Both the position numbers and the translations under genes were made by a program. A DNA stretch of 48,446 nucleotides from the NCBI GenBank assembly GCA_905214235.1, contig CAJMLF010000018.1:1-48446 (forward strand). The letters run 5' to 3'. The DNA is from an uncultured bacterium. GTDB lineage: Bacteria > Bacillota > Bacilli > Lactobacillales > Lactobacillaceae. The notes beneath the pieces are model-generated. The model searched no databases and was not told where the DNA came from. It worked only from the letters and a program-made list of their open reading frames with translations. Shown piece after piece: positions 17,952-25,702 of this stretch (its first letter is position 1; each line of letters starts with the position of its first letter).

Positions 17952-19121
17952 ATGCTTAAACGGATTATTCGTTTACTCTATATTTTAGTAGGGGCCGCAG
18001 TAGGCTTTTATTACCTGCCGACACTGTGGGACTTGTTTAAGCTGCACATTTATAGCCCACTGTTGGTATTCTTAGATGTTTTAATTGGTGCAATTATTTT
18101 TTGGTTATTATCTTTAGCACTTATGAAACCAACGGTCAGCGTTATTCACCGGGTCGAACACGACCTGACAAGTAAGAGTCCCCTGTATATTTTCTTTGGG
18201 GCCCTACTAACGATCCTGGGCTTGGTCATTGCGGTCTTGGTATCGATTCCCTTGTGGCGGACCAAGATTCCGGTGGTCAATAATATCTTACCGATCTTGC
18301 TAATGGTCGTTTTCAGTTACTACGGCTTTAAGATTGGCACTTCCCGCTTGGATGACTGGAAGAATTTGGCAATGGTCAAGCGGGGCAAAGACAGTAAGAA
18401 TGAAGTCCTGGAGCGCCAGGATGATAACTACCACCACTACAAGATCCTGGACACTAATATCCTGATTGACGGGCGAATCTACGACCTCGTTAAGACCGGT
18501 TTTTTAGAAGGAACCTTACTGGTACCCAATTTTGTGCTCTATGAGTTGCAGTATATTGCGGACTCGGGCGAGAGCATCAAACGGGTTCGGGGCCGGCGGG
18601 GCCTGGACATCCTCAACAAGCTACGGAGCGAAAAGATTGTCCCAATCGAGATGTATGACGGTGACTTTGAGGATATTCCCGAGGTTGATAGCAAGCTGAT
18701 TGCCCTTGCCAAGAAGGTTGATGGGGTAATTGTGACGAACGACTACAACCTCAACAAGGTCATCCAGTTTCAAAACGTGGATGTGTTAAACATCAATAAC
18801 CTGGCCAAGTCTCTGCGGCCACGGGTTATTCCTGGCGAAACCCTGAAGGTGGTTGTTGTCAAGAAGGGGACCGAGCGTCAGCAGGGGGTTGCCTACCTTG
18901 ATGATGGCACAATGGTGGTTGTTGAAGACGGCCGGTTCTTCATGAACAAGCCGATTGAAGTTGAGGTTACCAGTGCTCTCCAGACCGATGCCGGCCGGAT
19001 GATTTTCGCTCGGCCCCTCCATTCGCAGCGGGGGATTGATGAGCAACACGACAATGGCTCAGCGGCGAAGAAGAATTCCAAAGACAAGCCTGAGCCTAAG
19101 AAAGGTAAGGGTCATAAGTAA
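17952..19121 (+). CDS. yacL: PIN/TRAM-domain membrane protein YacL
   Basis: A membrane-anchored putative nuclease with four N-terminal helices (about residues 1-125), a PIN domain starting at KILDTNILIDGRIYD with further acidic residues in DSKLIALA and VTNDYN, and a C-terminal TRAM domain (from about residue 295). A charged tail ends the protein. ATG 17952 fits best with AAAAGGAGG at 17936-17944; ATG 17946 is too close to that site. The exact role in the cell is unknown. Conserved neighbour of radA. In related lactobacilli gltX usually follows; it is absent here. Confidence 0.9.
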   Translation: MLKRIIRLLYILVGAAVGFYYLPTLWDLFKLHIYSPLLVFLDVLIGAIIFWLLSLALMKPTVSVIHRVEHDLTSKSPLYIFFGALLTILGLVIAVLVSIPLWRTKIPVVNNILPILLMVVFSYYGFKIGTSRLDDWKNLAMVKRGKDSKNEVLERQDDNYHHYKILDTNILIDGRIYDLVKTGFLEGTLLVPNFVLYELQYIADSGESIKRVRGRRGLDILNKLRSEKIVPIEMYDGDFEDIPEVDSKLIALAKKVDGVIVTNDYNLNKVIQFQNVDVLNINNLAKSLRPRVIPGETLKVVVVKKGTERQQGVAYLDDGTMVVVEDGRFFMNKPIEVEVTSALQTDAGRMIFARPLHSQRGIDEQHDNGSAAKKNSKDKPEPKKGKGHK

Positions 19122-19131
19122 TATTAATGAA

Positions 19132-19175
19132 AATGGCCCCGGGTATTTTGGAGATTCAAGATATCCGGGGCCATT
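19132..19175. terminator. Terminator after yacL
   Basis: AATGGCCCCGG pairs with CCGGGGCCATT across an imperfect, AT-rich inner stem, followed on the plus strand by ATTATTATG. The long GC stem suggests termination though the T-tract is weak. Confidence 0.65.
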
Positions 19176-19186
19176 ATTATGATTTA

Positions 19187-19345
19187 AAACAAAAAAAGAG
19201 ATAGCTTGGGAATGCTATCTCGTTAGGGAGTATATGATAACCTTGGGGGAGATTATCATAAGTAATTATTTTTTCGTTACTATTGGGAGGAGTAATTGAA
19301 AAATAATAGGTTTCATTGATGTAGAAAGCTATTAACTTTCTACGC
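19187..19345 (-). ncRNA. Putative structured small RNA with C-rich loops
   Basis: Read on the minus strand the region has a 5' hairpin GTAGAAAG(7)CTTTCTAC (19343-19321), a weaker mid hairpin, a hairpin TATGATAA(12)TTATCATA (19260-19233), and a final hairpin GAGATAGC(8)GCTATCTC (19221-19198) followed by TTTTTTTG, a classic terminator. Loops and linkers carry C-rich runs: CTCCTCCC (19292-19285), CTCCCCC (19251-19245), CTCCC (19230-19226) and TTCCC (19212-19208). These could pair with Shine-Dalgarno sequences. A promoter is not clear; TATATA/TATAAA at 19353-19346 is a candidate -10. No protein frame is evident. Confidence 0.45.
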
Positions 19346-19512
19346 TTTATATACTAACAATAGAATGTGAAGAAAGTATGACCAAACAGTTAAATATCTT
19401 TTAGCGGGGTTAAAAGCATTCGTTTGGCGATAACGGCCGCGTCATGAAAGCGAATGTGTTAAAATTATTGAGAAGAAATTTTAAATTAATGAACGGATGG
19501 GAGTAGGTTAAA

Positions 19513-20925
19513 ATGCTAACAATTTACAATACCTTGACACGGAAGAAAGAAATATTTAAACCCCTGCACCCGGGGATTGTTAACATGTATGTCTGTGGTC
19601 CCACCGTTTATAACTACATTCATATTGGCAATGCGCGGAGTGCAATCGCCTTTGATACTGTCCGGCGGTACCTGGAGTTCAAGGGTTACCAGGTCAACTA
19701 CGTTTCTAACTTTACGGACGTTGACGATAAGATGATTAAGGCGGCCCATGAACAGGGAATCACCGTTCCCCAACTGGCGGATAAGTATATCAAGGCCTTC
19801 ATGGAAGACACCACTGCAATCAACATTGAACCGGCGACGAGCCATCCCCGGGCAACCGAGCATATCCCGGAAATCATCAACTTTGTTCAGCGCCTAATCG
19901 ATAAGGGCTACGCATACGCAAAGGATGGGGATGTCTACTACCGGGCCCGTAAGTTTGCCCACTATGGTGAATTATCCGGACAATCGATTGATGACTTGGA
20001 AGTTGGCGCGAGTGAACACGTTAGTGCCGACGAGGTCAACAAGAAGGAGGACCCAATGGACTTTGCCCTTTGGAAGGCGGCTAAGCCAGGGGAAATTTCG
20101 TGGGATTCACCATGGGGAAAGGGACGGCCCGGCTGGCACATTGAGTGCTCGGTAATGTCCACTAAGTACCTCGGTGACACCCTTGATATCCATGCTGGTG
20201 GCCAGGACCTGGAGTTCCCCCACCACGAAAATGAAATTGCCCAAAGTGAAGCCGCCACCGGTCACAAGTTTGTTCGTTACTGGATGCATAACGGCTTTGT
20301 GACGATTGGTAAGGACAACGAAAAGATGAGCAAGTCCCTCCACAACTTCATTACGGTCCACGACATCATTAAGACGGTGGATCCGCAAGTGCTGCGCTTC
20401 TTCATGGCCACCACCCAGTACCGGCGGCCAATCCAATATAGCGAAGCTAACCTCACGGATGCCAAGAACAACCTTGAGCACATCCAAACCGCCTTTGACA
20501 ACCTGAAATACCGGGAAAAGGATGCCCAGGATGGTGACGATGCTAATGTTCAAAAGCAAGTAGCCGAGTATACGAATCGCTTCATTGACGCAATGGACGA
20601 CGACATCAACGTCCAAAACGGGATCGCGGTGGTCTATGAACTAGTGAAGGCGGCCAACACCTATGCCCAAGCGGCAACCGTTTATCGTGGCGGCTTGAAA
20701 GAGTTCGAAACGGCAATGGTCAAGCTTATCAGCATCTTCGGCATTAAACTGGTGGCAACGGACAACGAGATCGATGACGAAAAGATCAAGGCCCTGATTG
20801 AAGAGCGGAACCAAGCCCGGAAGAACAAGGATTTTGCCCGGAGTGACCAGATTCGTGATGACCTAAAGAAGCAGGGGATTATCCTTGAAGATACCCCCCA
20901 GGGAACTCGTTATAAGAAGGAGTAA
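19513..20925 (+). CDS. cysS: Cysteinyl-tRNA synthetase
   Basis: Class I aminoacyl-tRNA synthetase charging tRNA-Cys. The HIGH-type motif is HIGN (residues 37-40), preceded by the zinc-ligand C28, and the KMSKS motif is at 271-275. Length 470 is normal. ATG 19513 follows GGATGGGAGTAGG. The upstream region has an extended -10 (TGTTAAAAT near 19458-19465) but no T-box leader could be recognised. It begins the conserved block cysS-mrnC-rlmB. Confidence 0.97.
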   Translation: MLTIYNTLTRKKEIFKPLHPGIVNMYVCGPTVYNYIHIGNARSAIAFDTVRRYLEFKGYQVNYVSNFTDVDDKMIKAAHEQGITVPQLADKYIKAFMEDTTAINIEPATSHPRATEHIPEIINFVQRLIDKGYAYAKDGDVYYRARKFAHYGELSGQSIDDLEVGASEHVSADEVNKKEDPMDFALWKAAKPGEISWDSPWGKGRPGWHIECSVMSTKYLGDTLDIHAGGQDLEFPHHENEIAQSEAATGHKFVRYWMHNGFVTIGKDNEKMSKSLHNFITVHDIIKTVDPQVLRFFMATTQYRRPIQYSEANLTDAKNNLEHIQTAFDNLKYREKDAQDGDDANVQKQVAEYTNRFIDAMDDDINVQNGIAVVYELVKAANTYAQAATVYRGGLKEFETAMVKLISIFGIKLVATDNEIDDEKIKALIEERNQARKNKDFARSDQIRDDLKKQGIILEDTPQGTRYKKE

Positions 20926-20936
20926 CAAAAGAAGTA

Positions 20937-21350
20937 ATGGAAAAAGCAAACTATCAGCAGTTAAACGGAATTGCCCTGGCCTACCTGGGGGATGCCGTTT
21001 ATGAAGTATTCATTCGCCAGCACCTATTAAGCAAGGGGCTTAGTAAGCCCACAAAGTTGCAGCACTTGGCGACCCACTATGTCTCTGCCAAGGCCCAGGC
21101 GGCTTTGATTGACCTGATGAAGGCCGACCAGCTCCTAAGTGATGAGGAATGGGCCTACTTTAAACGGGGACGGAATGCCAATAGTCACACCCATGCCAAG
21201 CACACTTCGGTCCTCACTTACCGGATTTCAACCGGCTTTGAGGCCTTGATGGGCTACCTGCAGCTCTCGGGGCAGCAGGACCGGTTAGCGGAACTTGCCG
21301 AATGGTGTATTAAACAAGTTGAGGAGGGACGGACCAAGCATGAAGACTGA
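20937..21350 (+). CDS. mrnC: Mini-ribonuclease 3
   Basis: RNase III-like nuclease without a double-stranded RNA binding domain, which matures 23S rRNA in Firmicutes. The catalytic segment [15 protein letters not shown] near residues 16-30 and the second acidic region are present. Length 137 is normal. It lies 11 bp after cysS and overlaps rlmB by 11 bp. Confidence 0.95.
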   Translation: MEKANYQQLNGIALAYLGDAVYEVFIRQHLLSKGLSKPTKLQHLATHYVSAKAQAALIDLMKADQLLSDEEWAYFKRGRNANSHTHAKHTSVLTYRISTGFEALMGYLQLSGQQDRLAELAEWCIKQVEEGRTKHED

Positions 21351-22089
21351 GCATACTGATTTTATTATTGGCCGGCACCCGGCAGTAATGGCGTTGAAGT
21401 CGGACCAGGAGATCAATAAGGTCTTCGTTCAGTCTGGCCTTAAGGCGGATGCAATCGCTCAGATCATTAAGTTAGCAAAGGAAAAGCGGTTGGTAATTTC
21501 TAATGTGCCCAAGACCAAATTGGACCAGATGACCGACCACCAGAACCATCAGGGGGTGGCCCTAGCGGTTGCCGCCTACCACTATGCCAGCATTGATGAC
21601 CTCTTTGCTAACGCCGAGAAGAAGGGGGAGGACCCCTTCTTCTTGATCCTGGATGAGTTGGAAGACCCCCATAACCTGGGTTCAATTATCCGGACCGCGG
21701 ATGCAGCAGGGGTTCACGGGATTATTATTCCCCGGCGGCGGGCGGTCGGCCTGACCTCTGTGGTGGCCAAGACGTCCACGGGCGCCATTGAACATGTCCC
21801 GGTTGCCCGGGTGACTAACCTGGTGCAGACCGCTAAGGAGCTCCAGTCGCGTGGTGTTTGGCTGTTTGGAACTGACATGCGTGGTAAGGACTACCGGACC
21901 TGGGACGCGCATGGTGCGGTGGCCCTCGTGATTGGCAACGAGGGAAAAGGGATCTCGTCTCTTTTGAAGAAGACCTGCGACGAAATGCTGACAATTCCCA
22001 TGATTGGTCACGTTCAAAGCCTAAACGCCAGTGTGGCGGCCAGCCTGTTGATCTACCAGGGCTTTAACTCCCGGCATCCATTAGCATAA
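21340..22089 (+). CDS. rlmB: 23S rRNA (guanosine-2'-O-)-methyltransferase, RlmB/TrmH (SpoU) family
   Basis: SpoU-type 2'-O-methyltransferase with a deep trefoil knot. An N-terminal substrate-binding domain (about residues 1-90) precedes the catalytic domain with motifs [23 protein letters not shown] and [11 protein letters not shown]. Length 249. The start ATG 21340 is preceded by GAGGAGGGA at 21321-21329; an upstream in-frame extension falls inside mrnC. Also called yacO in Bacillus. A strong terminator follows. Confidence 0.94.
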   Translation: MKTEHTDFIIGRHPAVMALKSDQEINKVFVQSGLKADAIAQIIKLAKEKRLVISNVPKTKLDQMTDHQNHQGVALAVAAYHYASIDDLFANAEKKGEDPFFLILDELEDPHNLGSIIRTADAAGVHGIIIPRRRAVGLTSVVAKTSTGAIEHVPVARVTNLVQTAKELQSRGVWLFGTDMRGKDYRTWDAHGAVALVIGNEGKGISSLLKKTCDEMLTIPMIGHVQSLNASVAASLLIYQGFNSRHPLA

Positions 22090-22093
22090 ATTG

Positions 22094-22135
22094 AAAAGAC
22101 AAACTCTAGTGATCACCGCTAAAGTTTGTCTTTTT
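22094..22135. terminator. Terminator after rlmB
   Basis: AAAAGACAAACT(c)TAG pairs with CTAAAGTTTGTCTTTTT, flanked by an A-run and a T-run, so it can act on both strands. Confidence 0.85.
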
Positions 22136-22464
22136 AAATCCCAAATTTGTTTATCAATGCCTTATCACCTGTAAGGGCTTTCATATTTTCCATTTAACAT
22201 CGCAGTGGATTTTTCCCTTACGTGGTGGACAAAGTGGCCGTTAGCGTTCGATCGCGTGTTTTTTAAAGGTGGACCATTTATTGTCTCGTCCCGACTGCTT
22301 TGTTAAATTAGCAACAGACACGTGGATTTTAATTTGGAAAGGTTTATTGGGACATTTCTAAACCCAATAATGGGGAAGGTAAATACCATTATTAGGGAAC
22401 TACCGGCATTATGTCAGGAGTTAAAATCGTGACGGGTTAATTGAATCTTTAGGGAGTTTTATTG
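22136..22464 (+). other. Structured non-coding region upstream of sigH
   Basis: No gene is seen in these 329 bp. GTAAGGG (22171-22177) pairs with CCCTTAC (22215-22221) with a nested TCCA/TGGA stem. Further on TTATTGGG (22344-22351) can pair with CCCAATAA (22363-22370), and the same CCCAATAATGG (22363-22373) can instead pair with CCATTATTAGGG (22386-22397). These are alternative hairpins in what is probably the sigH 5' leader. No convincing promoter was found. Confidence 0.45.
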
Positions 22465-23028
22465 ATGCGTTTGGATGAAGAAAAAAGGGATCTGATCAAG
22501 TCTTGTGCAGATTTGAGCGATGAGGAGTTCATCCTCCTCTTTCGCCAGTACCTCCCCTTAGTTCGGCGGATATGGCAGCATTATTATGTGCCGGGCCTGG
22601 AATTAGCCGACTGGGAGCAAGAAGCACAACTAGTGTTGATCAAGGTGATTCGTTCCTATACCGGAACAAATGATAGCCAGTTTGGCGGCTTTTACAAGCA
22701 GAGCCTGGTCAACAAAATTTTGGACCTTTACCGGGCGCGGCAAGCACGCAAAAGAATTCCGGCGGGGAAGGTGGCCCCACTAAATGATGACTTCGCAGAA
22801 ATTCTGAATGACCCCCACCAGTTCCAACCGGAAGACACCATTTATTGTCACTACTGCATTCGTAAATTGATGCAGTCCTGTTCGGCATTCGAACGGACCG
22901 TTTTGATCAGTTACCAGAAGGGGTATTCGACAAACGAGCTGGCGGCCGTACTTAATTGCAGTAAGCGGCAAGTACAAAGTGCGATGAGCCGCAGCCGGCA
23001 AAAATTGATCGACATCCTAAAACGCTAG
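22465..23028 (+). CDS. sigH: Sigma-70 family factor, SigH/ComX-like
   Basis: Alternative sigma factor of 187 residues at the conserved sigH position ahead of rpmG-secE-nusG. Region 2 is recognisable at about residues 22-90 (YLPLVRRIW, LADWEQEAQLVLIKVIRSY) and region 4 at about 135-185 (FERTVLISYQKGYSTNELAAVL as the start of the HTH). In lactobacilli this gene is linked to competence-type regulons. ATG 22465 follows AGGGAG with 8-bp spacing; a TTG directly before it is less likely. Confidence 0.88.
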   Translation: MRLDEEKRDLIKSCADLSDEEFILLFRQYLPLVRRIWQHYYVPGLELADWEQEAQLVLIKVIRSYTGTNDSQFGGFYKQSLVNKILDLYRARQARKRIPAGKVAPLNDDFAEILNDPHQFQPEDTIYCHYCIRKLMQSCSAFERTVLISYQKGYSTNELAAVLNCSKRQVQSAMSRSRQKLIDILKR

Positions 23029-23096
23029 TTAACTGCCATTCGCTTGCTTTCTACTGGTAATTCGTGATAATCTATTCCCTGTGTGGAGGTGTTAGT

Positions 23097-23246
23097 ATGG
23101 CACAGAAGAAAGTGGCCTTAGAATGTACCAAATGCGGTGCGTGAAACTACACGATTACTGCTAACCCTCAGCGTCAAGAGCGCTTAGAATTACGAAAATT
23201 CTGTAAACATTGCGGGGAATATACACTTCACCGCGAGAGTAAATAG
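23097..23246 (+). pseudogene. rpmG: Ribosomal protein L33 gene interrupted by an in-frame TGA
   Basis: A frame of 49 codons that would encode a complete L33 (begins MAQKKVALECTKCGA, ends [15 protein letters not shown]) has a TGA stop at codon 16 (23142-23144), where arginine is usual; one C-to-T change of CGA explains it. Both zinc-ligand CxxC pairs are kept, so this is the cysteine-containing form. ATG 23097 follows GTGGAGGTG. Loss could be tolerated because lactobacilli normally carry further rpmG copies. It could also be a base error in the assembly. Confidence 0.85.
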
Positions 23247-23258
23247 GTGGAGGCAAAT

Positions 23259-23435
23259 ATGCACTTAATTCGTTTTATTAAAAGTGTTAACCATGAAATG
23301 AAACTAGTCGTTTGGCCAACGGCACGGGAGAACCGGCGTGATACAACCATTGTCATCTCGCTGACACTCTTTTTCGTCCTGTTCTTTGCCCTGTTCGACT
23401 GGTTGATTCAAATGTTTATGAAACTGTTTGTTTAA
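23259..23435 (+). CDS. secE: Preprotein translocase subunit SecE
   Basis: Small essential subunit of the SecYEG translocon, 58 residues, with the conserved amphipathic segment KSVNHEMKLVVWPTARE followed by a single transmembrane helix (about residues 30-52). ATG 23259 is preceded by GGTGGAGG, which overlaps the rpmG stop; an in-frame GTG at 23247 is part of that site. Co-transcribed with rpmG. Confidence 0.93.
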   Translation: MHLIRFIKSVNHEMKLVVWPTARENRRDTTIVISLTLFFVLFFALFDWLIQMFMKLFV

Positions 23436-23442
23436 CAGATAG

Positions 23443-23471
23443 TGGTAAAACAAGCAGTGGTCTGTTATACT
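23443..23471 (+). promoter_or_regulatory. Extended -10 promoter ahead of nusG
   Basis: TATACT at 23466-23471 is preceded by TG one base upstream, forming an extended -10. A weak -35 (TGGTAA, 23443-23448) lies 17 bp away. The predicted start falls just before the hairpin at 23482. Confidence 0.5.
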
Positions 23472-23481
23472 AGCTGTGACG

Positions 23482-23512
23482 AACTTCGTAGATTTGCGAA
23501 GTTTTTTATTTT
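23482..23512 (+). terminator. Terminator or attenuator in the nusG leader
   Basis: AACTTCG (23482-23488) pairs with CGAAGTT (23497-23503) around an 8-nt loop, followed by TTTTATTTT. It ends rpmG-secE transcription or attenuates nusG from the promoter just upstream. Confidence 0.75.
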
Positions 23513-23545
23513 GGCAAAATTTTGAATTAAAGAGGAGGATTCATC

Positions 23546-24091
23546 GTGGAATCACATGAAAAACGCTGGTATGTGCTCCATACCTATGCCGGATACGAAA
23601 ACCGGGTCAAGAGTAACTTGGAATCACGGGCCCAATCAATGGGCATGCAAGACTACATTTTCCGGGTAGTCGTTGCCGAAGAGACCGTTCGTGAAGTCAA
23701 GGATGGCAAGGCCAAGGAAGTCGTTGAAAATACCTTCCCAGGTTACGTCCTGGTTGAAATGATCATGACGGATCAGGCATGGTACATTGCGCGGAACACA
23801 CCTGGTGTTACTGGGTTCCTTGGTTCTCACGGTGGGGGCTCAAAGCCAACCCCACTGCTGCCAGAAGAAGTTGAACGGATTATGAAGCGGATGGGTGCTG
23901 ACATTACCGTTAGTGACATCGACGTCAAGGAAGGCGACACCGTTAAGGTAATCGCCGGACCGTTTGCGGACCTGACGGGGAAGGTAACGGAAGTTGACCA
24001 CGAAAAGCAAAAGCTGAAGGTTAACGTCAACATGTTTGGCCGGGAAACTTCCGCTGAACTGGGCTTTGACCAAATCGATACGGTCGAATAA
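23546..24091 (+). CDS. nusG: Transcription termination/antitermination factor NusG
   Basis: RNA polymerase-associated elongation factor with an N-terminal NGN domain (RWYVLHTYAGYENRVK at the start) and a C-terminal KOW domain (GDTVKVIAGPFADLTGKV). Length 181 is normal. The start codon is GTG 23546, preceded by GAGGAGG. It is followed by the separate rplK-rplA unit. Confidence 0.97.
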   Translation: MESHEKRWYVLHTYAGYENRVKSNLESRAQSMGMQDYIFRVVVAEETVREVKDGKAKEVVENTFPGYVLVEMIMTDQAWYIARNTPGVTGFLGSHGGGSKPTPLLPEEVERIMKRMGADITVSDIDVKEGDTVKVIAGPFADLTGKVTEVDHEKQKLKVNVNMFGRETSAELGFDQIDTVE

Positions 24092-24151
24092 TTAATAATT
24101 GATTACTCATTATAATTGTGGTATTTTATTAAGGTATGCTATTGGACATAC

Positions 24152-24189
24152 TGTGGGAGAGGTAAATTTTCTGCCTCATCATGACCACA
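24152..24189 (+). promoter_or_regulatory. L1-binding leader element of the rplK-rplA operon
   Basis: TGTGG (24152-24156) pairs with CCACA (24185-24189) and GAGG pairs with CCTC, leaving a 7-nt asymmetric internal loop ATCATGA before the closing CCACA. This resembles the mRNA mimic of the 23S rRNA L1 site by which L1 represses its own operon. It lies 10 bp upstream of the rplK ribosome binding site. Confidence 0.6.
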
Positions 24190-24214
24190 ACACGGACTAA
24201 GGAGGTTTTGTCTC

Positions 24215-24640
24215 GTGGCAAAGAAAGTAGCTAACGTTGTCAAGTTGCAAATTCCTGCCGGTGCAGCAACACCAGCTCCACCAGTAGGTCCTGCACTTGG
24301 ACAAGCAGGTATTAACATCATGGGCTTCACTAAGGAATTCAACGCCCGGACTGCAGACCAAAAGGGTATGCTGATCCCAGTTGTAATTACTGTTTATGAA
24401 GACCGTTCATTTGACTTCATTACTAAGACGCCACCTGCTGCTGTCTTACTGAAGAAGGCCGCTGGTGTTGAACACGGTTCCGGTGAACCTAACACGAAGA
24501 AGGTTGCTACTGTAACCAAGGATCAAGTTAAGCAAATCGCCGAAACTAAGATGCAAGATCTAAACGCAGCTGACGTTGAAGCAGCTATGCGCATGATTGA
24601 AGGTACTGCACGCAGCATGGGCTTCACTGTTGAAGACTAG
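24215..24640 (+). CDS. rplK: 50S ribosomal protein L11
   Basis: Large-subunit stalk-base protein of 141 residues that binds the GTPase-associated centre of 23S rRNA. Recognised by [23 protein letters not shown] near the N-terminus and by the RNA-binding C-terminal domain. GTG 24215 follows AAGGAGG at 24199-24205. Codon usage shows the strong bias of highly expressed genes. Confidence 0.98.
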   Translation: MAKKVANVVKLQIPAGAATPAPPVGPALGQAGINIMGFTKEFNARTADQKGMLIPVVITVYEDRSFDFITKTPPAAVLLKKAAGVEHGSGEPNTKKVATVTKDQVKQIAETKMQDLNAADVEAAMRMIEGTARSMGFTVED

Positions 24641-24682
24641 TTGCTAAGCAGTCCGGACACCCTATTAAAGTAGTGTGTCTCC

Positions 24683-24710
24683 GTGGGAGGTATTAACTCC
24701 GCTAGACCAC
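24683..24710 (+). promoter_or_regulatory. Second L1-site-like hairpin between rplK and rplA
   Basis: GTGG (24683-24686) pairs with CCAC (24707-24710) and GAG (24687-24689) with CTC (24697-24699), leaving a 7-nt internal loop CGCTAGA. The layout, including the loop length and terminal GA, copies the upstream L1 leader element. It lies just before the rplA ribosome binding site. Confidence 0.45.
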
Positions 24711-24734
24711 ATTTGCAAGGAGGAAAAACACAAG

Positions 24735-25427
24735 ATGGCTAAGAATCGTGGTAAGAAGTACCAAGATGCGCTTAAAAAGGTTGACAGCAAGAAGGAATAC
24801 GCAGTTAACGACGCAGTTCAATTAGTAAAAGACATTGACTTTGCTAACTTTGACTCAACTGTTGAAGTTGCATTTAACTTAAACGTAGATACTAAGCAAG
24901 CTGACCAACAATTACGTGGTGCCGTTGTTTTACCAAACGGTACTGGTAAGGACCAAACCGTTATTGTATTTGCCGAAGGTGATAATGCCAAGGCTGCTGA
25001 AGACGCCGGTGCTGACTTTGTTGGCTCTGACGACTTAGTAGAAAAGATCCAAGACGGCTGGCTTGACTTTGACGTGGCCATTGCTACGCCAAACATGATG
25101 CCTAAGGTTGGTCGTTTGGGTCGGATCTTGGGACCTAAGGGCTTAATGCCTAACCCAAAGACTGGTACGGTTACGATGGACGTTGCTAAGGCGGTTTCTG
25201 ACGCCAAGGCTGGTCAAGTTACCTACCGGACTGACCGTGATGGTAACGTTGCTGTACCATTCGGTAAGGTTTCCTTTGATACCGATAAGTTAGTTGAAAA
25301 CCTGAAGACTTTGGAAGACATCGTTGTTAAGGCTCGTCCTGCTTCAGTTCGGGGTACTTACATCAAGCATGCTTCCATCGCTTCGACTTTCGGCCCAAGC
25401 GTTACGCTTGATTTGACTTCATTCTAA
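24735..25427 (+). CDS. rplA: 50S ribosomal protein L1
   Basis: Large-subunit L1 stalk protein of 230 residues and the likely translational repressor of this operon. Signature region [20 protein letters not shown] lies near the middle. ATG 24735 follows AAGGAGG with good spacing; the in-frame extension upstream covers the regulatory hairpin and is not part of the protein. Codon use is strongly biased as expected. Confidence 0.98.
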   Translation: MAKNRGKKYQDALKKVDSKKEYAVNDAVQLVKDIDFANFDSTVEVAFNLNVDTKQADQQLRGAVVLPNGTGKDQTVIVFAEGDNAKAAEDAGADFVGSDDLVEKIQDGWLDFDVAIATPNMMPKVGRLGRILGPKGLMPNPKTGTVTMDVAKAVSDAKAGQVTYRTDRDGNVAVPFGKVSFDTDKLVENLKTLEDIVVKARPASVRGTYIKHASIASTFGPSVTLDLTSF

Positions 25428-25446
25428 ATTTAAGTTGAACCTAATT

Positions 25447-25493
25447 AAAAGGGGAAGACAGCGTTAATGATGACGTTGTCTTCCCCTTTTTTA
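25447..25493 (+). terminator. Terminator of rplK-rplA
   Basis: AAAAGGGGAAGACA pairs with TGTCTTCCCCTTTT (with small internal mismatches near the loop) and is followed by more T residues. Confidence 0.9.
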
Positions 25494-25606
25494 ATTTTAA
25501 AAAAATACTCTAATTATTTTATAATCAAAAGACTGCCAGGGCGGGATTAAACGGTAGAATAATAATAATTTTTATGACGAAAATCTGCTGAAACTAAATT
25601 CATTAC

Positions 25607-25635
25607 TTAACAAGCGGGTGGTTTTAGTGTATACT
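25607..25635 (+). promoter_or_regulatory. Promoter of the aminotransferase gene
   Basis: A -35 box TTAACA (25607-25612) and a -10 box TATACT (25630-25635) are exactly 17 bp apart, about 68 bp before the start codon. Confidence 0.75.
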
Positions 25636-25702
25636 ACTTGCCAATGACAGTTTTATTAAAAACAAATTAGAACTGTGAAAACATTTTTAAGGAGTGACGA
25701 CA

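Noticed and set aside
19381..19512. A T-box leader for cysS
   Set aside because: The conserved T-box sequence and terminator/antiterminator pair are not present; only a GCATTCG/CGAATGT hairpin is seen.
23142..23144. Selenocysteine coded by the TGA in rpmG
   Set aside because: The position is normally arginine, no SECIS-like hairpin follows and no selenium genes are in the window.
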